Shown here in pieces: positions 7,225 to 15,240 of a stretch of 31,355 nucleotides of DNA (position 1 is the first letter of the stretch; each line of letters opens with the position of its first letter). The DNA comes from Clostridiales bacterium UBA5888 (GTDB lineage: Bacteria; Bacillota; Clostridia; Oscillospirales; Oscillospiraceae), in the NCBI GenBank assembly GCA_002431965.1, contig DJEW01000043.1, positions 441 through 31,795 on the forward strand, read 5' to 3'. Position numbers and translations under genes: made by a program. The notes below the pieces were generated by a model. The model worked only from the letters and a program-made list of their open reading frames with translations, had not been told where the DNA came from and searched no databases.

Positions 7225-8511
7225 TCAGCAAAGCTCGCCCACGAGCTCGTCTCCGTCCCGCGCGGTCACATGCACATCGAGCGTTTTGCCGCGAAGGTTT
7301 TCACCCTCGGCGCGGACAAGAACATAGGTGTCGCTGTGCCCGGTGAAGTATTCGCCATCCTGCGTTTCAAAGAGCACGGGCAGAGTTTTGCCGACGGATG
7401 CGTCGAGAAACGCGCGCTTCATCTCCTGCGCCACGCGATTCGCCTCGTGCGCGCGGCGCTCCCTGACGGCGCGCGGGCACTGCCCGGGCATTTTGTCCGC
7501 CGGCGTGCCGGGGCGGCGCGAGTAGGGGAAGATGTGCATATCAGAAAAAGCGCACCGACGGATAAATTCAAGCGTTGCGGCGTGGTCTTCCTCCGTCTCG
7601 CCGGGGAAGCCCGTGATGAGGTCGCACGTGAGCGCGCAGCCGGGAAAGTATTCGCGCAGCAGCTCCGTCACGCGGTAAAACTGCGCCGTGTCATACTTGC
7701 GGTTCATCGCCTTGAGCGTTTTGTCGCACCCGGACTGGAGCGAAAGGTGAAAGTGGCGGCAGAGCCTTTTCGTTCCCGCGAGGCGGCGGCAGAATTCCTC
7801 GGTTATCACCGTCGGCTCAAGAGAGCTCAGGCGTATGCGCATATCGGGCGCCGCCCCGGCGCAGGCGCATATCACGTCGGCAAGCCCCGGCTTTCCCGGC
7901 AGATCAACGCCGTAGGACGCGACCTCTATCCCGGTTAGCACAAGCTCCCCATAGCCCTCCGCGTCCAGCCGCGCCGCCTCGCGCGCCGCGTCCTCTACCG
8001 GCAGCGAGCACAGCCGACCGCGCGTGTAGGGTATGATGCAGTACGTGCAGAAATTGACGCATCCGTCCTGTATCTTCAGCATCGCGCGCGTCCTGCCGGA
8101 TACCGCGCCTGCGGGCAGATGCTCTATCGCGCGGCGCCTGAACGGCTCGTCTATGCTGCGGCAGCTCCCGCCGTCCGCCACGGCACGCTCCACCGCCTCA
8201 ACAAGCTTTGCCCTGTCGGACGCGCCGAATATCACGCGCGCGCCGAGACTTTCCGCCTCGTCCGGCTCAAGCTGGGAATAGCACCCGCACACCGCCAGCA
8301 CAGCGCCCGGGTTTTCATCCCTGAGGCGGCGTATTGTCTGGCGGGATTTGCGCCCGCTCTCGGCCGTGACGGCACAGGTGTTGACGATGACGGCGTCGGC
8401 GCTCTCGCCGGGCGCGGCGTGCTCGTGCCCGCGCTCCATCAGAAGCGTCTCCATCGCCTGCGTTTCGTACTGGTTGACCTTACAGCCAAGAGTGGTTATA
8501 ATATATTTCAT
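7225..8511 (-). CDS. mtaB: tRNA t6A37 methylthiotransferase MtaB
   Basis: This radical-SAM enzyme adds a methylthio group to N6-threonylcarbamoyl-A37 of tRNA, making ms2t6A. The UPF0004 cluster cysteines appear as GCKVNQYE (C10), NTCAVT (C46) and CGCYSQ (C77). The radical-SAM triad is CVNFCTYC (C151, C155, C158), and a TRAM-like RNA-binding tail closes the protein. The LGCKVNQYE start and the CIIPYTRGR segment are typical of the MtaB branch rather than MiaB or RimO. The ATG at 8509-8511 has AGGAG 7 nt before it; 428 residues is normal. It is divergent from the cysteine desulfurase gene. Confidence 0.93.
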   Translation of the reverse strand: MKYIITTLGCKVNQYETQAMETLLMERGHEHAAPGESADAVIVNTCAVTAESGRKSRQTIRRLRDENPGAVLAVCGCYSQLEPDEAESLGARVIFGASDRAKLVEAVERAVADGGSCRSIDEPFRRRAIEHLPAGAVSGRTRAMLKIQDGCVNFCTYCIIPYTRGRLCSLPVEDAAREAARLDAEGYGELVLTGIEVASYGVDLPGKPGLADVICACAGAAPDMRIRLSSLEPTVITEEFCRRLAGTKRLCRHFHLSLQSGCDKTLKAMNRKYDTAQFYRVTELLREYFPGCALTCDLITGFPGETEEDHAATLEFIRRCAFSDMHIFPYSRRPGTPADKMPGQCPRAVRERRAHEANRVAQEMKRAFLDASVGKTLPVLFETQDGEYFTGHSDTYVLVRAEGENLRGKTLDVHVTARDGDELVGELC

Positions 8512-8650
8512 GCATATCTCCTCTGGCGGCACAGCTTAATACGTCTGCGGCATCTGACGGACGGTCTCCACCTGCCGCGCTGTGCAGTGCTGCCATAATA
8601 TTTTCAATATAACAAATAACGAAATAAATAACGAAATGAAGTGCGTACAT

Positions 8651-9781
8651 ATGGAACATTATTTTGACAATTCCGCGACGACGCGCGTGTGCCCGGAAGC
8701 GGCGGAGGCCGCAATGCGCGCGATGTGCGACGTTTACGGAAACCCCAGCTCCACCCATACGAAGGGGCGCGAGGCAAAAAAGCTCCTCGACACGGCGCGT
8801 GCGCAGGTCGCCTCGGCGCTCGGATGCAGACCGGGGGAGCTTGTGTTCACCTCGTGCGGCTCAGAGAGCGACAACTGGGCGCTGCTCTCCGGCGCGGAGA
8901 GCATGCGCCGCGCGGGGAAGCACATCATCTCCTCCGCGGTCGAGCACGACGCGGTGAGAAAACCCCTTGAGGAGCTGACGCGCCGTGGATATGAGGTGAC
9001 GCTCCTCAGGCCGGACAAAACGGGCGCGATACGCACCCAGGACGTCGCGGATGCTCTCCGCGATGATACTATACTCGTTTCTTTGATGCTGGTCAACAAC
9101 GAAACCGGTGCAGTGACGGATATTTCCGCAGTGTCGCGCGCCGTCCGCGCGGCGGGGTCAAAGGCGCTTATCCACACGGACGCGGTGCAGGCGTTCATGA
9201 AGCTGCCGTTCACGCCGAAAACCCTCGGCGCGGACATGATAAGCGTCAGCGGGCATAAGATACACGCGCCGAAGGGCATAGGCGCGCTGTACATCCGCGA
9301 GGGGCTGCGCCTTGCGCCGTATATCATGGGCGGCGCGCAGGAGGGCGGACGGCGCGCGGGGACGGAGGCAATGCCTGCCATCGCGGCGTTCGGCGCGGCG
9401 GCGGAGGCGGCAAAAAAAGCGATGCCCGAATGCACCGCGCGCATGGCAGCGATGAAAAAGGACATCATTGAAAAGCTCTCCGCCGGCATCCCGGAGCTGA
9501 CGTATGTGGATACCCCCGCCCCGCATATACTCAGCATTTCTCTGCCCGGCTGGCGCAGCGAGGTGCTGATGAACGTGCTGGAGGCGCAGGAGATATACGT
9601 GTCAAAAAGCTCCGCCTGCAAAAAGGGCGGGCGGAGCCATGTGCTCGAGGCTATCGGTCTGCCGCCGAGGGTCATTGACGGCGCGCTTCGCATCGGACTG
9701 TCGCGCTTCAACACCGGCGAGGACGTTGACGCGCTGTGCGCCGCGCTGATCGCGGCGCGCTCCACGCTCGCGCATCGGTAA
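8651..9781 (+). CDS. cysteine desulfurase (NifS/IscS family)
   Basis: This PLP enzyme takes sulfur from L-cysteine as an enzyme persulfide for Fe-S clusters and thio-modification of tRNA. In 376 residues the family hallmarks are FDNSATT (5-11), H99 in SSAVEHDAV, the PLP lysine K203 in SVSGHKIHAPKG, GGAQEGGRRAGTEA (227-240), and the persulfide cysteine C323 in KSSACKKG. The ATG at 8651 gives the standard MxxYFDN start, but no strong ribosome binding site precedes it; an in-frame ATG at 8636 is possible. It is divergent from mtaB, a sulfur-using tRNA enzyme, so it may supply sulfur nearby. No iscU or thiI partner is adjacent, so the exact delivery pathway is open. Confidence 0.9.
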   Translation: MEHYFDNSATTRVCPEAAEAAMRAMCDVYGNPSSTHTKGREAKKLLDTARAQVASALGCRPGELVFTSCGSESDNWALLSGAESMRRAGKHIISSAVEHDAVRKPLEELTRRGYEVTLLRPDKTGAIRTQDVADALRDDTILVSLMLVNNETGAVTDISAVSRAVRAAGSKALIHTDAVQAFMKLPFTPKTLGADMISVSGHKIHAPKGIGALYIREGLRLAPYIMGGAQEGGRRAGTEAMPAIAAFGAAAEAAKKAMPECTARMAAMKKDIIEKLSAGIPELTYVDTPAPHILSISLPGWRSEVLMNVLEAQEIYVSKSSACKKGGRSHVLEAIGLPPRVIDGALRIGLSRFNTGEDVDALCAALIAARSTLAHR

Positions 9782-9812
9782 AATGCGCGGGCGGTCAGGC
9801 GCGGGGCTGGAA

Positions 9813-11105
9813 TCAGGGCTTCTCATCTTCCTCGGCGCTCTCGGCGGTCTCGTCATTTTTCATCACACGCTCATACGTGACGGGGTCGATATAATCCAGA
9901 CCTATATAATCCGCGGTCTCCCATGGGAGATCGCTTTTTTTCAGCTTTTTGTCTATCTGCGCGTTTATCGCGGTATAGATGACAACGAACACCGGCACGC
10001 CCAGCAGCATGCCCCAGAAGCCGAAGAGCCCCGCGCCGAGGATGATGGAGAACATGACCCAGAAGCCGTTGATGCCGATGGAGCTGCCGAGTATCTTCGG
10101 ACCTATGACGTTGCCGTCAAGCTGCTGCAGCACGATGATGAAGATGATGAACACGAGGCATTTGAACGGATCGACGAGCAGGATGATGAGCGCGCTCGGC
10201 ACGGCGCCGATGAACGGACCGAAGAAGGGGATCACATTCGTCACGCCCACAATAACGCTCACCAGCAGCGCATACGGCATGTTCAGCAGCGCACAGCCTA
10301 TGTAGCAGATAAGCCCGATGATGGCGGAGTCGAGGATCTTGCCGTTTATAAACCCGGTGAAGGTGCGGTCGGTAAAGGCGAGCGCGCGGCGGATCTTCTG
10401 CGCCGTCTCGACGGAGAATATGCTGTACAGCCAGCGCTTGGCGTTGGCGGAAAACGTCTCGTGATTTGCGAGAATGTAGATGGAGACGATGATGCCGATG
10501 ATGAGGTTGTATACCGCCATCACGACATAGTACACGCCTGTCGTCACATTTGCCACAAGGCTGCCCAGCTCCGGAAGAACGGTGGTCTGTATCCAGTCCG
10601 TCAGATTGGTGTTGACCTTGCCGAGCGTTTCCATGGCGTACTGCTCTATCTCCGGGTAGTTCTGGAGGATATGCTCTATCCAGAGACTGGCGTTATTTAT
10701 GTAGGTATTGCTGTTTTTGACGATCGTTTCAAGGCTCTGGTACAGCTGCGGGATGATGAGATACACCAACGCCGCAAGTATCACCAGCAGTATTATCTCC
10801 GCTACGAGCACCGCGATGCCGCGCGAGAGCTTTTCCCCACCGCTCTTTTTGCTTTTTTTGTATATCTTCGCGCAGAGCGGGCGAAAGGCTTTCTTTTCCA
10901 TCGCCGTCATGCACGGCAGCAGCAGATAGCTTATCACAAGACCCCACAAAAAGGGGCTCAGTATGCTCATGAGCGTGCCAAGCGCGCTGCCGAGGTCAGA
11001 AATGTAGTTGAGCGCCATGTAGAAAACTATCGCGCAGGCGATGACGCAGAACGCCGTTACTCCCCAGTAAAGATATTTTTTATCCCAGCGGAAACCGTGC
11101 TTCAT
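9813..11105 (-). CDS. AI-2E family transporter (YtvI/PerM-like membrane protein)
   Basis: This polytopic inner-membrane protein of 430 residues has about eight hydrophobic segments. The central soluble region (about 110-200) and the later motif cluster NVIPFFGPFIGAVPSAL and LDGNVIGPKILG are diagnostic of the AI-2E/PerM family. Members have been linked to ion or small-molecule export, and few have a proven substrate, so none is assigned. The acidic C-terminal tail is cytoplasmic. GGAGG lies 8 nt before the ATG. The gene converges on the desulfurase gene with only 31 bp between the stops. A promoter at 11215-11243 precedes a leader that contains palindromic repeat copy 2. Confidence 0.88.
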   Translation of the reverse strand: MKHGFRWDKKYLYWGVTAFCVIACAIVFYMALNYISDLGSALGTLMSILSPFLWGLVISYLLLPCMTAMEKKAFRPLCAKIYKKSKKSGGEKLSRGIAVLVAEIILLVILAALVYLIIPQLYQSLETIVKNSNTYINNASLWIEHILQNYPEIEQYAMETLGKVNTNLTDWIQTTVLPELGSLVANVTTGVYYVVMAVYNLIIGIIVSIYILANHETFSANAKRWLYSIFSVETAQKIRRALAFTDRTFTGFINGKILDSAIIGLICYIGCALLNMPYALLVSVIVGVTNVIPFFGPFIGAVPSALIILLVDPFKCLVFIIFIIVLQQLDGNVIGPKILGSSIGINGFWVMFSIILGAGLFGFWGMLLGVPVFVVIYTAINAQIDKKLKKSDLPWETADYIGLDYIDPVTYERVMKNDETAESAEEDEKP

Positions 11106-11124
11106 TGTCTATCCTCCGTTTTAT

Positions 11125-11176
11125 GGCAGCAGTGCATAATGCGGCAAGAACAGATGGCGTATTGTGCGGCGCTGCC
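11125..11176. repeat. palindromic intergenic repeat, copy 2
   Basis: Two 22-nt arms (11125-11146 and 11155-11176) pair at 19 of 22 positions, three of them G-T, around an 8-nt loop AGAACAGA. The left arm matches copy 1 at 20 of 22 positions and the loop matches at 6 of 8. It lies in the predicted 5' leader of the AI-2E family gene, just before its ribosome binding site. Confidence 0.75.
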
Positions 11177-11214
11177 TTATATTCACACTCTTACGAGTTT
11201 GTCATACCCTTTTT

Positions 11215-11243
11215 ATTTTACTATCCGCCCGCTCTGCCGTCAA
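11215..11243 (-). promoter_or_regulatory. promoter of the AI-2E family gene
   Basis: The minus strand has TTGACG (11243-11238), a 17-bp spacer and TAAAAT (11220-11215). It gives a leader of about 100 nt that includes the palindromic repeat. Confidence 0.6.
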
Positions 11244-11357
11244 CAAACAATTTTGTTAATAATTGATGTATCTTCGTTAATAAATATGACACCGAAATAA
11301 TCTGAATTATGTAAACTCGGCAAACGTACCACACTGCTGAATATTCACACGCCCGTG

Positions 11358-11395
11358 TTGAAAACTCTGTTGAAAGTGTTGAAAAGCCATTGAAA
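11358..11395 (+). repeat. cluster of four TTGAAA repeats upstream of the carboxypeptidase gene
   Basis: TTGAAA occurs at 11358, 11370, 11379 and 11390; the first three are part of TGTTGAAA. Start-to-start spacings are 12, 9 and 11 bp. The pattern could be a set of regulator half-sites, or simply a low-complexity AT-rich tract. Confidence 0.45.
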
Positions 11396-11578
11396 CACCG
11401 TGACGGCAAGTTTGCAGAATATTCATATATTCATTTTCAATGTCGAAATCCGTCCGGTTTTGTCAACCTGCTCATATTGTAACCTTTCGTCTCATATTCT
11501 CAACCAGGCTCTGATTTGATACCGAAGCACGGTTATTAAAGGCTTGTATAACAGTATGGATATGAGGTCGATGAAGGT

Positions 11579-12733
11579 ATGAAGCGGTTTTTGACACTGG
11601 TTTTGTTTATCGCCGCGGCAGCGGCGGCTCTGACCCCGGCGGCATACGCCGCGCCGCCGCTTGCGAGCGGCGCCGTGCCGAGCGTATCCGCCCCGTCGGC
11701 GGTGCTGATGGAAAAGGTGACGGGCGAGGTGCTGTACGAGAAAAATGCGCATGAGCGCGGCTTCCCCGCGAGCGTGACAAAGGTGATGACGATGCTGCTG
11801 ATCGCCGAGGATATAGATTCCGGGCGCATTTCGCTGACGGACACGGTCACGGCGAGCGAGCGCGCCGCAAGCTTTGGGGGCAGCTGCGTATATCTGGCGC
11901 AGGGCGAGCGGATGAGCGTGGCGGAAATGCTCAAGTGCATCGCGGTGGTCTCCGCAAACGACTGTGCCGTGGCAATGGCGGAGCATCTTGCCGGCAATGA
12001 GGAGGCGTTTGTTGTGCGCATGAATGAGCGCGCGGAGCAGCTCGGGCTTGCCGACACGCACTTTACCAACTGCACGGGGCTTTTTGAGGACGAGCAGCAC
12101 TATACCTCTGCCTATGACGTCGCCGTCATGTCGAGGGAGCTTCTGCGGCATGAGTTCATAAAGGACTACACCAGCATCTGGATGGACAGCATACGCGGCG
12201 GGGAGTTCGGTCTGAGCAACACAAACCGCCTTGTCTACTGGTATCCCGGGTGCACGGGGCTGAAGACCGGGTTCACCTCCGGCGCTAAATACTGCCTCTC
12301 CGCCACGGCAGAGCGCGACGGCGTGGAATACATAGCCGTGGTGATGCACGGGGAGAGCGCCGACTCGCGCAATGCCGACGCTGAGGCAATGCTGGATTTC
12401 GCGTTTGCAAACTACACGCTGTGCTCGCTGCGCGGCGACACCGCGCTGCCGGAGGTGCGCGTGGAGCTGGGGAAGAGCGAGTTTGTGCCGGCGGTGTTCT
12501 CGGGTGCGGAATATGCCGTTGCCGTCCGTTCCGGCGCTGAGCCTGAGTATTCCCTCTCCATGGACTCTGCCGTGGATGCGCCCGTGCATGCCGGTGACCG
12601 CCTCGGCACGCTGACGGTGAGCCTCGGCGGAGAGAACGTGGCAAGCGTGCCGATCGTCGCGGGCGCAGATGTGCCGCGCCTGGGATATATGGGGCTGGTG
12701 AAACTGTTCGGCGGAAGCCTTATAGGGCTGTGA
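11579..12733 (+). CDS. D-alanyl-D-alanine carboxypeptidase (PBP5/DacF-like)
   Basis: This secreted or membrane-peripheral peptidase trims the terminal D-Ala from peptidoglycan stem peptides. It has 384 residues with a signal peptide (1-25, cleavage after AYA). The penicillin-binding motifs are SVTK (S65-K68, nucleophile S65), SAN (126-128) and KTG (229-231). The region after about 280 fits the beta-rich PBP5-C domain, and a short hydrophobic C-terminus (LGYMGLVKLFGGSLIGL) could be the membrane anchor. The ATG at 11579 gives a normal signal peptide; GAGG lies 11 nt upstream. In spore formers such genes act in vegetative wall or spore cortex maturation; which one is not decidable here. Confidence 0.92.
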   Translation: MKRFLTLVLFIAAAAAALTPAAYAAPPLASGAVPSVSAPSAVLMEKVTGEVLYEKNAHERGFPASVTKVMTMLLIAEDIDSGRISLTDTVTASERAASFGGSCVYLAQGERMSVAEMLKCIAVVSANDCAVAMAEHLAGNEEAFVVRMNERAEQLGLADTHFTNCTGLFEDEQHYTSAYDVAVMSRELLRHEFIKDYTSIWMDSIRGGEFGLSNTNRLVYWYPGCTGLKTGFTSGAKYCLSATAERDGVEYIAVVMHGESADSRNADAEAMLDFAFANYTLCSLRGDTALPEVRVELGKSEFVPAVFSGAEYAVAVRSGAEPEYSLSMDSAVDAPVHAGDRLGTLTVSLGGENVASVPIVAGADVPRLGYMGLVKLFGGSLIGL

Positions 12734-12756
12734 TATATACTCGGAGATTCCTGGAT

Positions 12757-12786
12757 TTCCTGCCCGGGAACGTTACCGGGCGGGAA
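12757..12786 (+). terminator. probable terminator after the carboxypeptidase gene
   Basis: An 11-bp stem (TTCCTGCCCGG with CCGGGCGGGAA, one G-T pair) surrounds an 8-nt loop 23 bp after the stop codon. The following ATTCGTCATTTT is a weak U-tract. Confidence 0.55.
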
Positions 12787-12825
12787 ATTCGTCATTTTGC
12801 ACACCCGCTCCGGCGCAATTCGCTG

Positions 12826-12853
12826 TTGAAATGACGGCGAAAGCGTATATAAT
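12826..12853 (+). promoter_or_regulatory. promoter of pgi
   Basis: TTGAAA (12826-12831), a 16-bp spacer and a perfect TATAAT (12848-12853) lie about 74 nt before the start codon. Confidence 0.65.
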
Positions 12854-12926
12854 ATATGAGGCATAAATTATTGATTGAATAACTTTTTCACAGGGATTCC
12901 TACAGATAAAAAGGAGTGTGCTTATC

Positions 12927-14201
12927 ATGGTCAAAGTCGATCTGTCCGGCGCCGCCGGATTTCTGGGCAACGGCCCGGATTATGAAGCCGCCGAGAAGGC
13001 GTATGAAACGCTGCTCAACAAGTCCGGTCCCGGCAGCGAGTTCACGGGCTGGCTCGACCTCCCCCGGCGCATAAAGGATTATGAGCTCAACAAGATCATC
13101 GCCACGGCGGAGAAGATACGCGCCCGCTCCAGGGCGCTTGTCGTCATCGGCATAGGCGGGTCTTACCTGGGCGCGCGCGGCGCGATAGAGCTTCTCAAGC
13201 CCATCCCAGGTGCGGACGACCCCAAAATTTTCTTCGTCGGCAACGGCATTTCCGCGGACGCGCTCTGCGGTACTATAGAGCTTCTGGGCGATATGGACTT
13301 TGACGTGAACGTCATTTCCAAGTCCGGCACGACGCTTGAGCCCGCCATTGCCTTCCGCATCTTCCGCGAGCTTTTGCAGCAGAAGTACGGCGACAAGGCG
13401 AACGAGCATATATTCGAGACCACAGACGCGCACAAGGGCGTCCTCAAGGAGCTGGGGGATGAATTCGGCTGGGAGACGTTTGTCGTCCCGGACGATGTCG
13501 GCGGGCGTTACAGCGTGCTTAGCGCCGTGGGTCTGCTGCCGATGGCAGTCGCCGGCATTGACGTGAGAAAGATCATCGACACTGCCATTGAGGAGTTTTC
13601 CAAGCTTGACGACCGCGGAACAGACAACCCGGCGTGGCAGTATGCCGCAGCGCGCCAGCGTCTCTATAAAAACGGTCATAACATCGAGATTTTTGCCTGC
13701 TATGAGCCGAGCTTCCGCTTCATGGCGGAGTGGTGGAAGCAGCTGTTCGGCGAGAGCGAGGGCAAAAACGGCATAGGCATCTTCCCGGCCTCCGTTGAGT
13801 ACACTGCCGACCTCCACTCCATGGGGCAGTACATTCAGGACGGGCCGCGCGCCATGATGGAGACGGTCGTGCGCTTTAAAAAGTCTCACCACAGCTACAC
13901 CGTTCCCTTTGAGGAGGCGGACGCGGACGGGCTGAACTACATCGCCGGGCGCGACCTTACCGACATCAGCGCTACCGTGGCGGAGGCGGTCAAGGAAGCG
14001 CACATCTCCGGCGGCGTGCCCAACATGACCATTGAGGTCGAGCGGCGCGACGAGGAGGGCTTCGCCTCGCTTGTGTGCTTTTTTGAGATGGCGTGCGCCA
14101 TTTCCGGCTATATGTCCGGTGTCAATCCGTTCAACCAGCCCGGCGTTGAGGCGTACAAGAAGAACATGTTCCGCATGCTCGGCAAGCCCGGCTGCTGCTG
14201 A
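12927..14201 (+). CDS. pgi: glucose-6-phosphate isomerase
   Basis: This cytosolic enzyme interconverts glucose 6-phosphate and fructose 6-phosphate in glycolysis. It has 424 residues, the short bacterial form. The SIS-fold sugar-phosphate site appears as VIGIGGSYLGARGAIE (73-88) and SKSGTTLEPA (131-140). The family signature VGGRYSVLSAVGLLP is at 191-205. The catalytic segments GESEGKNG and DLHSMGQYIQDG follow. The ATG at 12927 has AAGGAG 10 nt upstream; an in-frame GTG at 12918 is too close to that site to be used. It has its own promoter and is followed by tandem GC-rich hairpins. Confidence 0.95.
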   Translation: MVKVDLSGAAGFLGNGPDYEAAEKAYETLLNKSGPGSEFTGWLDLPRRIKDYELNKIIATAEKIRARSRALVVIGIGGSYLGARGAIELLKPIPGADDPKIFFVGNGISADALCGTIELLGDMDFDVNVISKSGTTLEPAIAFRIFRELLQQKYGDKANEHIFETTDAHKGVLKELGDEFGWETFVVPDDVGGRYSVLSAVGLLPMAVAGIDVRKIIDTAIEEFSKLDDRGTDNPAWQYAAARQRLYKNGHNIEIFACYEPSFRFMAEWWKQLFGESEGKNGIGIFPASVEYTADLHSMGQYIQDGPRAMMETVVRFKKSHHSYTVPFEEADADGLNYIAGRDLTDISATVAEAVKEAHISGGVPNMTIEVERRDEEGFASLVCFFEMACAISGYMSGVNPFNQPGVEAYKKNMFRMLGKPGCC

Positions 14202-14221
14202 AGACCGTAGCTGCCAATTTT

Positions 14222-14295
14222 GCTCAGCGCCGCCCGGCGCGGCGCTGAGCGGAGAAAATCCGCGCCGCGGGGTCTCGCCTGGAGTCCCGCGGCGC
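14222..14295 (+). terminator. tandem GC-rich hairpins between pgi and holB
   Basis: Hairpin 1 has a 12-bp perfect stem (14222-14233 with 14239-14250) and a 5-nt loop. Hairpin 2 has a 10-bp stem (14262-14271 with 14286-14295) and a 14-nt loop. A short U-rich stretch (TTGCTCTGTTTGTT) follows the second. They probably end the pgi transcript before the holB promoter. Confidence 0.55.
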
Positions 14296-14322
14296 TTGCT
14301 CTGTTTGTTCAAATTATTTTGG

Positions 14323-14351
14323 TTGACTATGCGCGCACAAAAATGTAGAAT
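14323..14351 (+). promoter_or_regulatory. promoter of holB-ricT
   Basis: TTGACT (14323-14328), a 17-bp spacer and TAGAAT (14346-14351). An overlapping TATAAT lies a few bases downstream, so the exact start site may vary. Confidence 0.6.
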
Positions 14352-14414
14352 ATAATATGTATAATATATATAGAATGCAGGATACGACCAATACATGCTC
14401 TTGCGGAGGACGGA

Positions 14415-15224
14415 ATGACCGGGCTGTATATTGCGGACGCGCAGCGTCTTTCACACGCATATATCCTTACCGCGCCTGAGCGCGGCGAGGTCATGTCCGC
14501 CGCGCGCCGTCTCGCTGCGGCGGCTGTGTGCTCCTCAAACGGCGCACGCCCCTGCGGGGTGTGCCGCGACTGCCGGAAGGCGCTTGAGGGCATACACCCG
14601 GACGTTATTTCCGTGCGGCGCCTGACGGATGACAAAGGGCGCGAAAAAAAGGAGATAACCGTCGATCAGGTGCGCGATATGGCGGCGGACAGCGTAGTGC
14701 TGCCCAATGAAGCCGCGCGCAAGGTGTATATCATCGAGGACGCGGATCTCATGAACACGCAGGCACAGAACGCCGCGCTCAAGCTTCTTGAAGAGCCGCC
14801 CGCCGGCGTGATGTTCATCCTCTGCACCGAGAATGCCGGGCTTTTGCTGCCAACGGTGCGCTCGCGCTGCGTGGTGCGGAATGTCGGCACGGCGGGGGAG
14901 AGCGATGCAGAGGGCGAGGGCATGGCGCTCGCGCTGGAATATTTCAAGGCGGTGTCATCGCTGTCGGAAGCGAGGCTCTGCTCGTTCTGCTTTGCAAACG
15001 AGGGACTGGACACCCGCGCTGCTGCGGACTTTGTAGACAGCGCTATTGAGCTTGCAGGGGATATGCTCTGCGCCCGGCGTGACAGTCTCGGGATGGGGCA
15101 TGCGCGTCTTGTGCGGCTGTATGAGCTGCTGCGCAGATGCGAGGCGTATCTGAAGGTCAACACCGGTGTAAAACATATTTTCGGGCTGCTCGCCGTGGAT
15201 TCCTTTCCTCTGGAGCAGCACTGA
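14415..15224 (+). CDS. holB: DNA polymerase III delta' subunit
   Basis: This clamp-loader subunit helps load the sliding clamp onto primed DNA. It has 269 residues. The N-terminal SHAYILTAPERGE lines up with the family's HAY-LF-GP segment but lacks the GKT/S Walker A, as expected for the non-hydrolysing delta' rather than tau/gamma. A zinc-binding set is present (CGVCRDC, C47, C50, C53 plus C39). EDADLMNTQAQNALLK-like residues 108-123 and the SRC motif (150-152) complete the AAA+ signature. GGAGG lies just before the ATG. It is followed 16 nt later by ricT, an order shared with Bacillus (holB-yaaT), which supports both calls. Confidence 0.9.
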   Translation: MTGLYIADAQRLSHAYILTAPERGEVMSAARRLAAAAVCSSNGARPCGVCRDCRKALEGIHPDVISVRRLTDDKGREKKEITVDQVRDMAADSVVLPNEAARKVYIIEDADLMNTQAQNAALKLLEEPPAGVMFILCTENAGLLLPTVRSRCVVRNVGTAGESDAEGEGMALALEYFKAVSSLSEARLCSFCFANEGLDTRAAADFVDSAIELAGDMLCARRDSLGMGHARLVRLYELLRRCEAYLKVNTGVKHIFGLLAVDSFPLEQH

Positions 15225-15240
15225 TAGGAAGGACAAATAA

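Larger units (their letters stand above)
11106..11578. other. 473-bp AT-rich intergenic region without a gene
   Basis: It separates the divergent AI-2E permease and carboxypeptidase genes. It holds palindromic repeat copy 2 (11125-11176), the permease promoter (11215-11243), an AT-rich block with an imperfect AACAAA/TTTGTT palindrome near 11243-11258, and four TTGAAA repeats at 11358-11395. I see no credible small ORF with a ribosome binding site, and no tRNA or riboswitch consensus. Confidence 0.6.

Noticed and set aside
9783..11300. A 505-codon plus-strand frame opposite the AI-2E family gene
   Set aside because: It is antisense to a recognisable membrane protein, with low-complexity His/Asp/Glu-rich translation typical of shadow frames.
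11358..11395. TTGAAA repeats as a CRISPR-like array
   Set aside because: The repeats are 6-8 bp with 3-6 bp gaps. There are no long repeats, no spacers and no cas genes in the window.
12900..14396. A 498-codon minus-strand frame opposite pgi
   Set aside because: It is antisense to an unambiguous glucose-6-phosphate isomerase, and its translation resembles no family.
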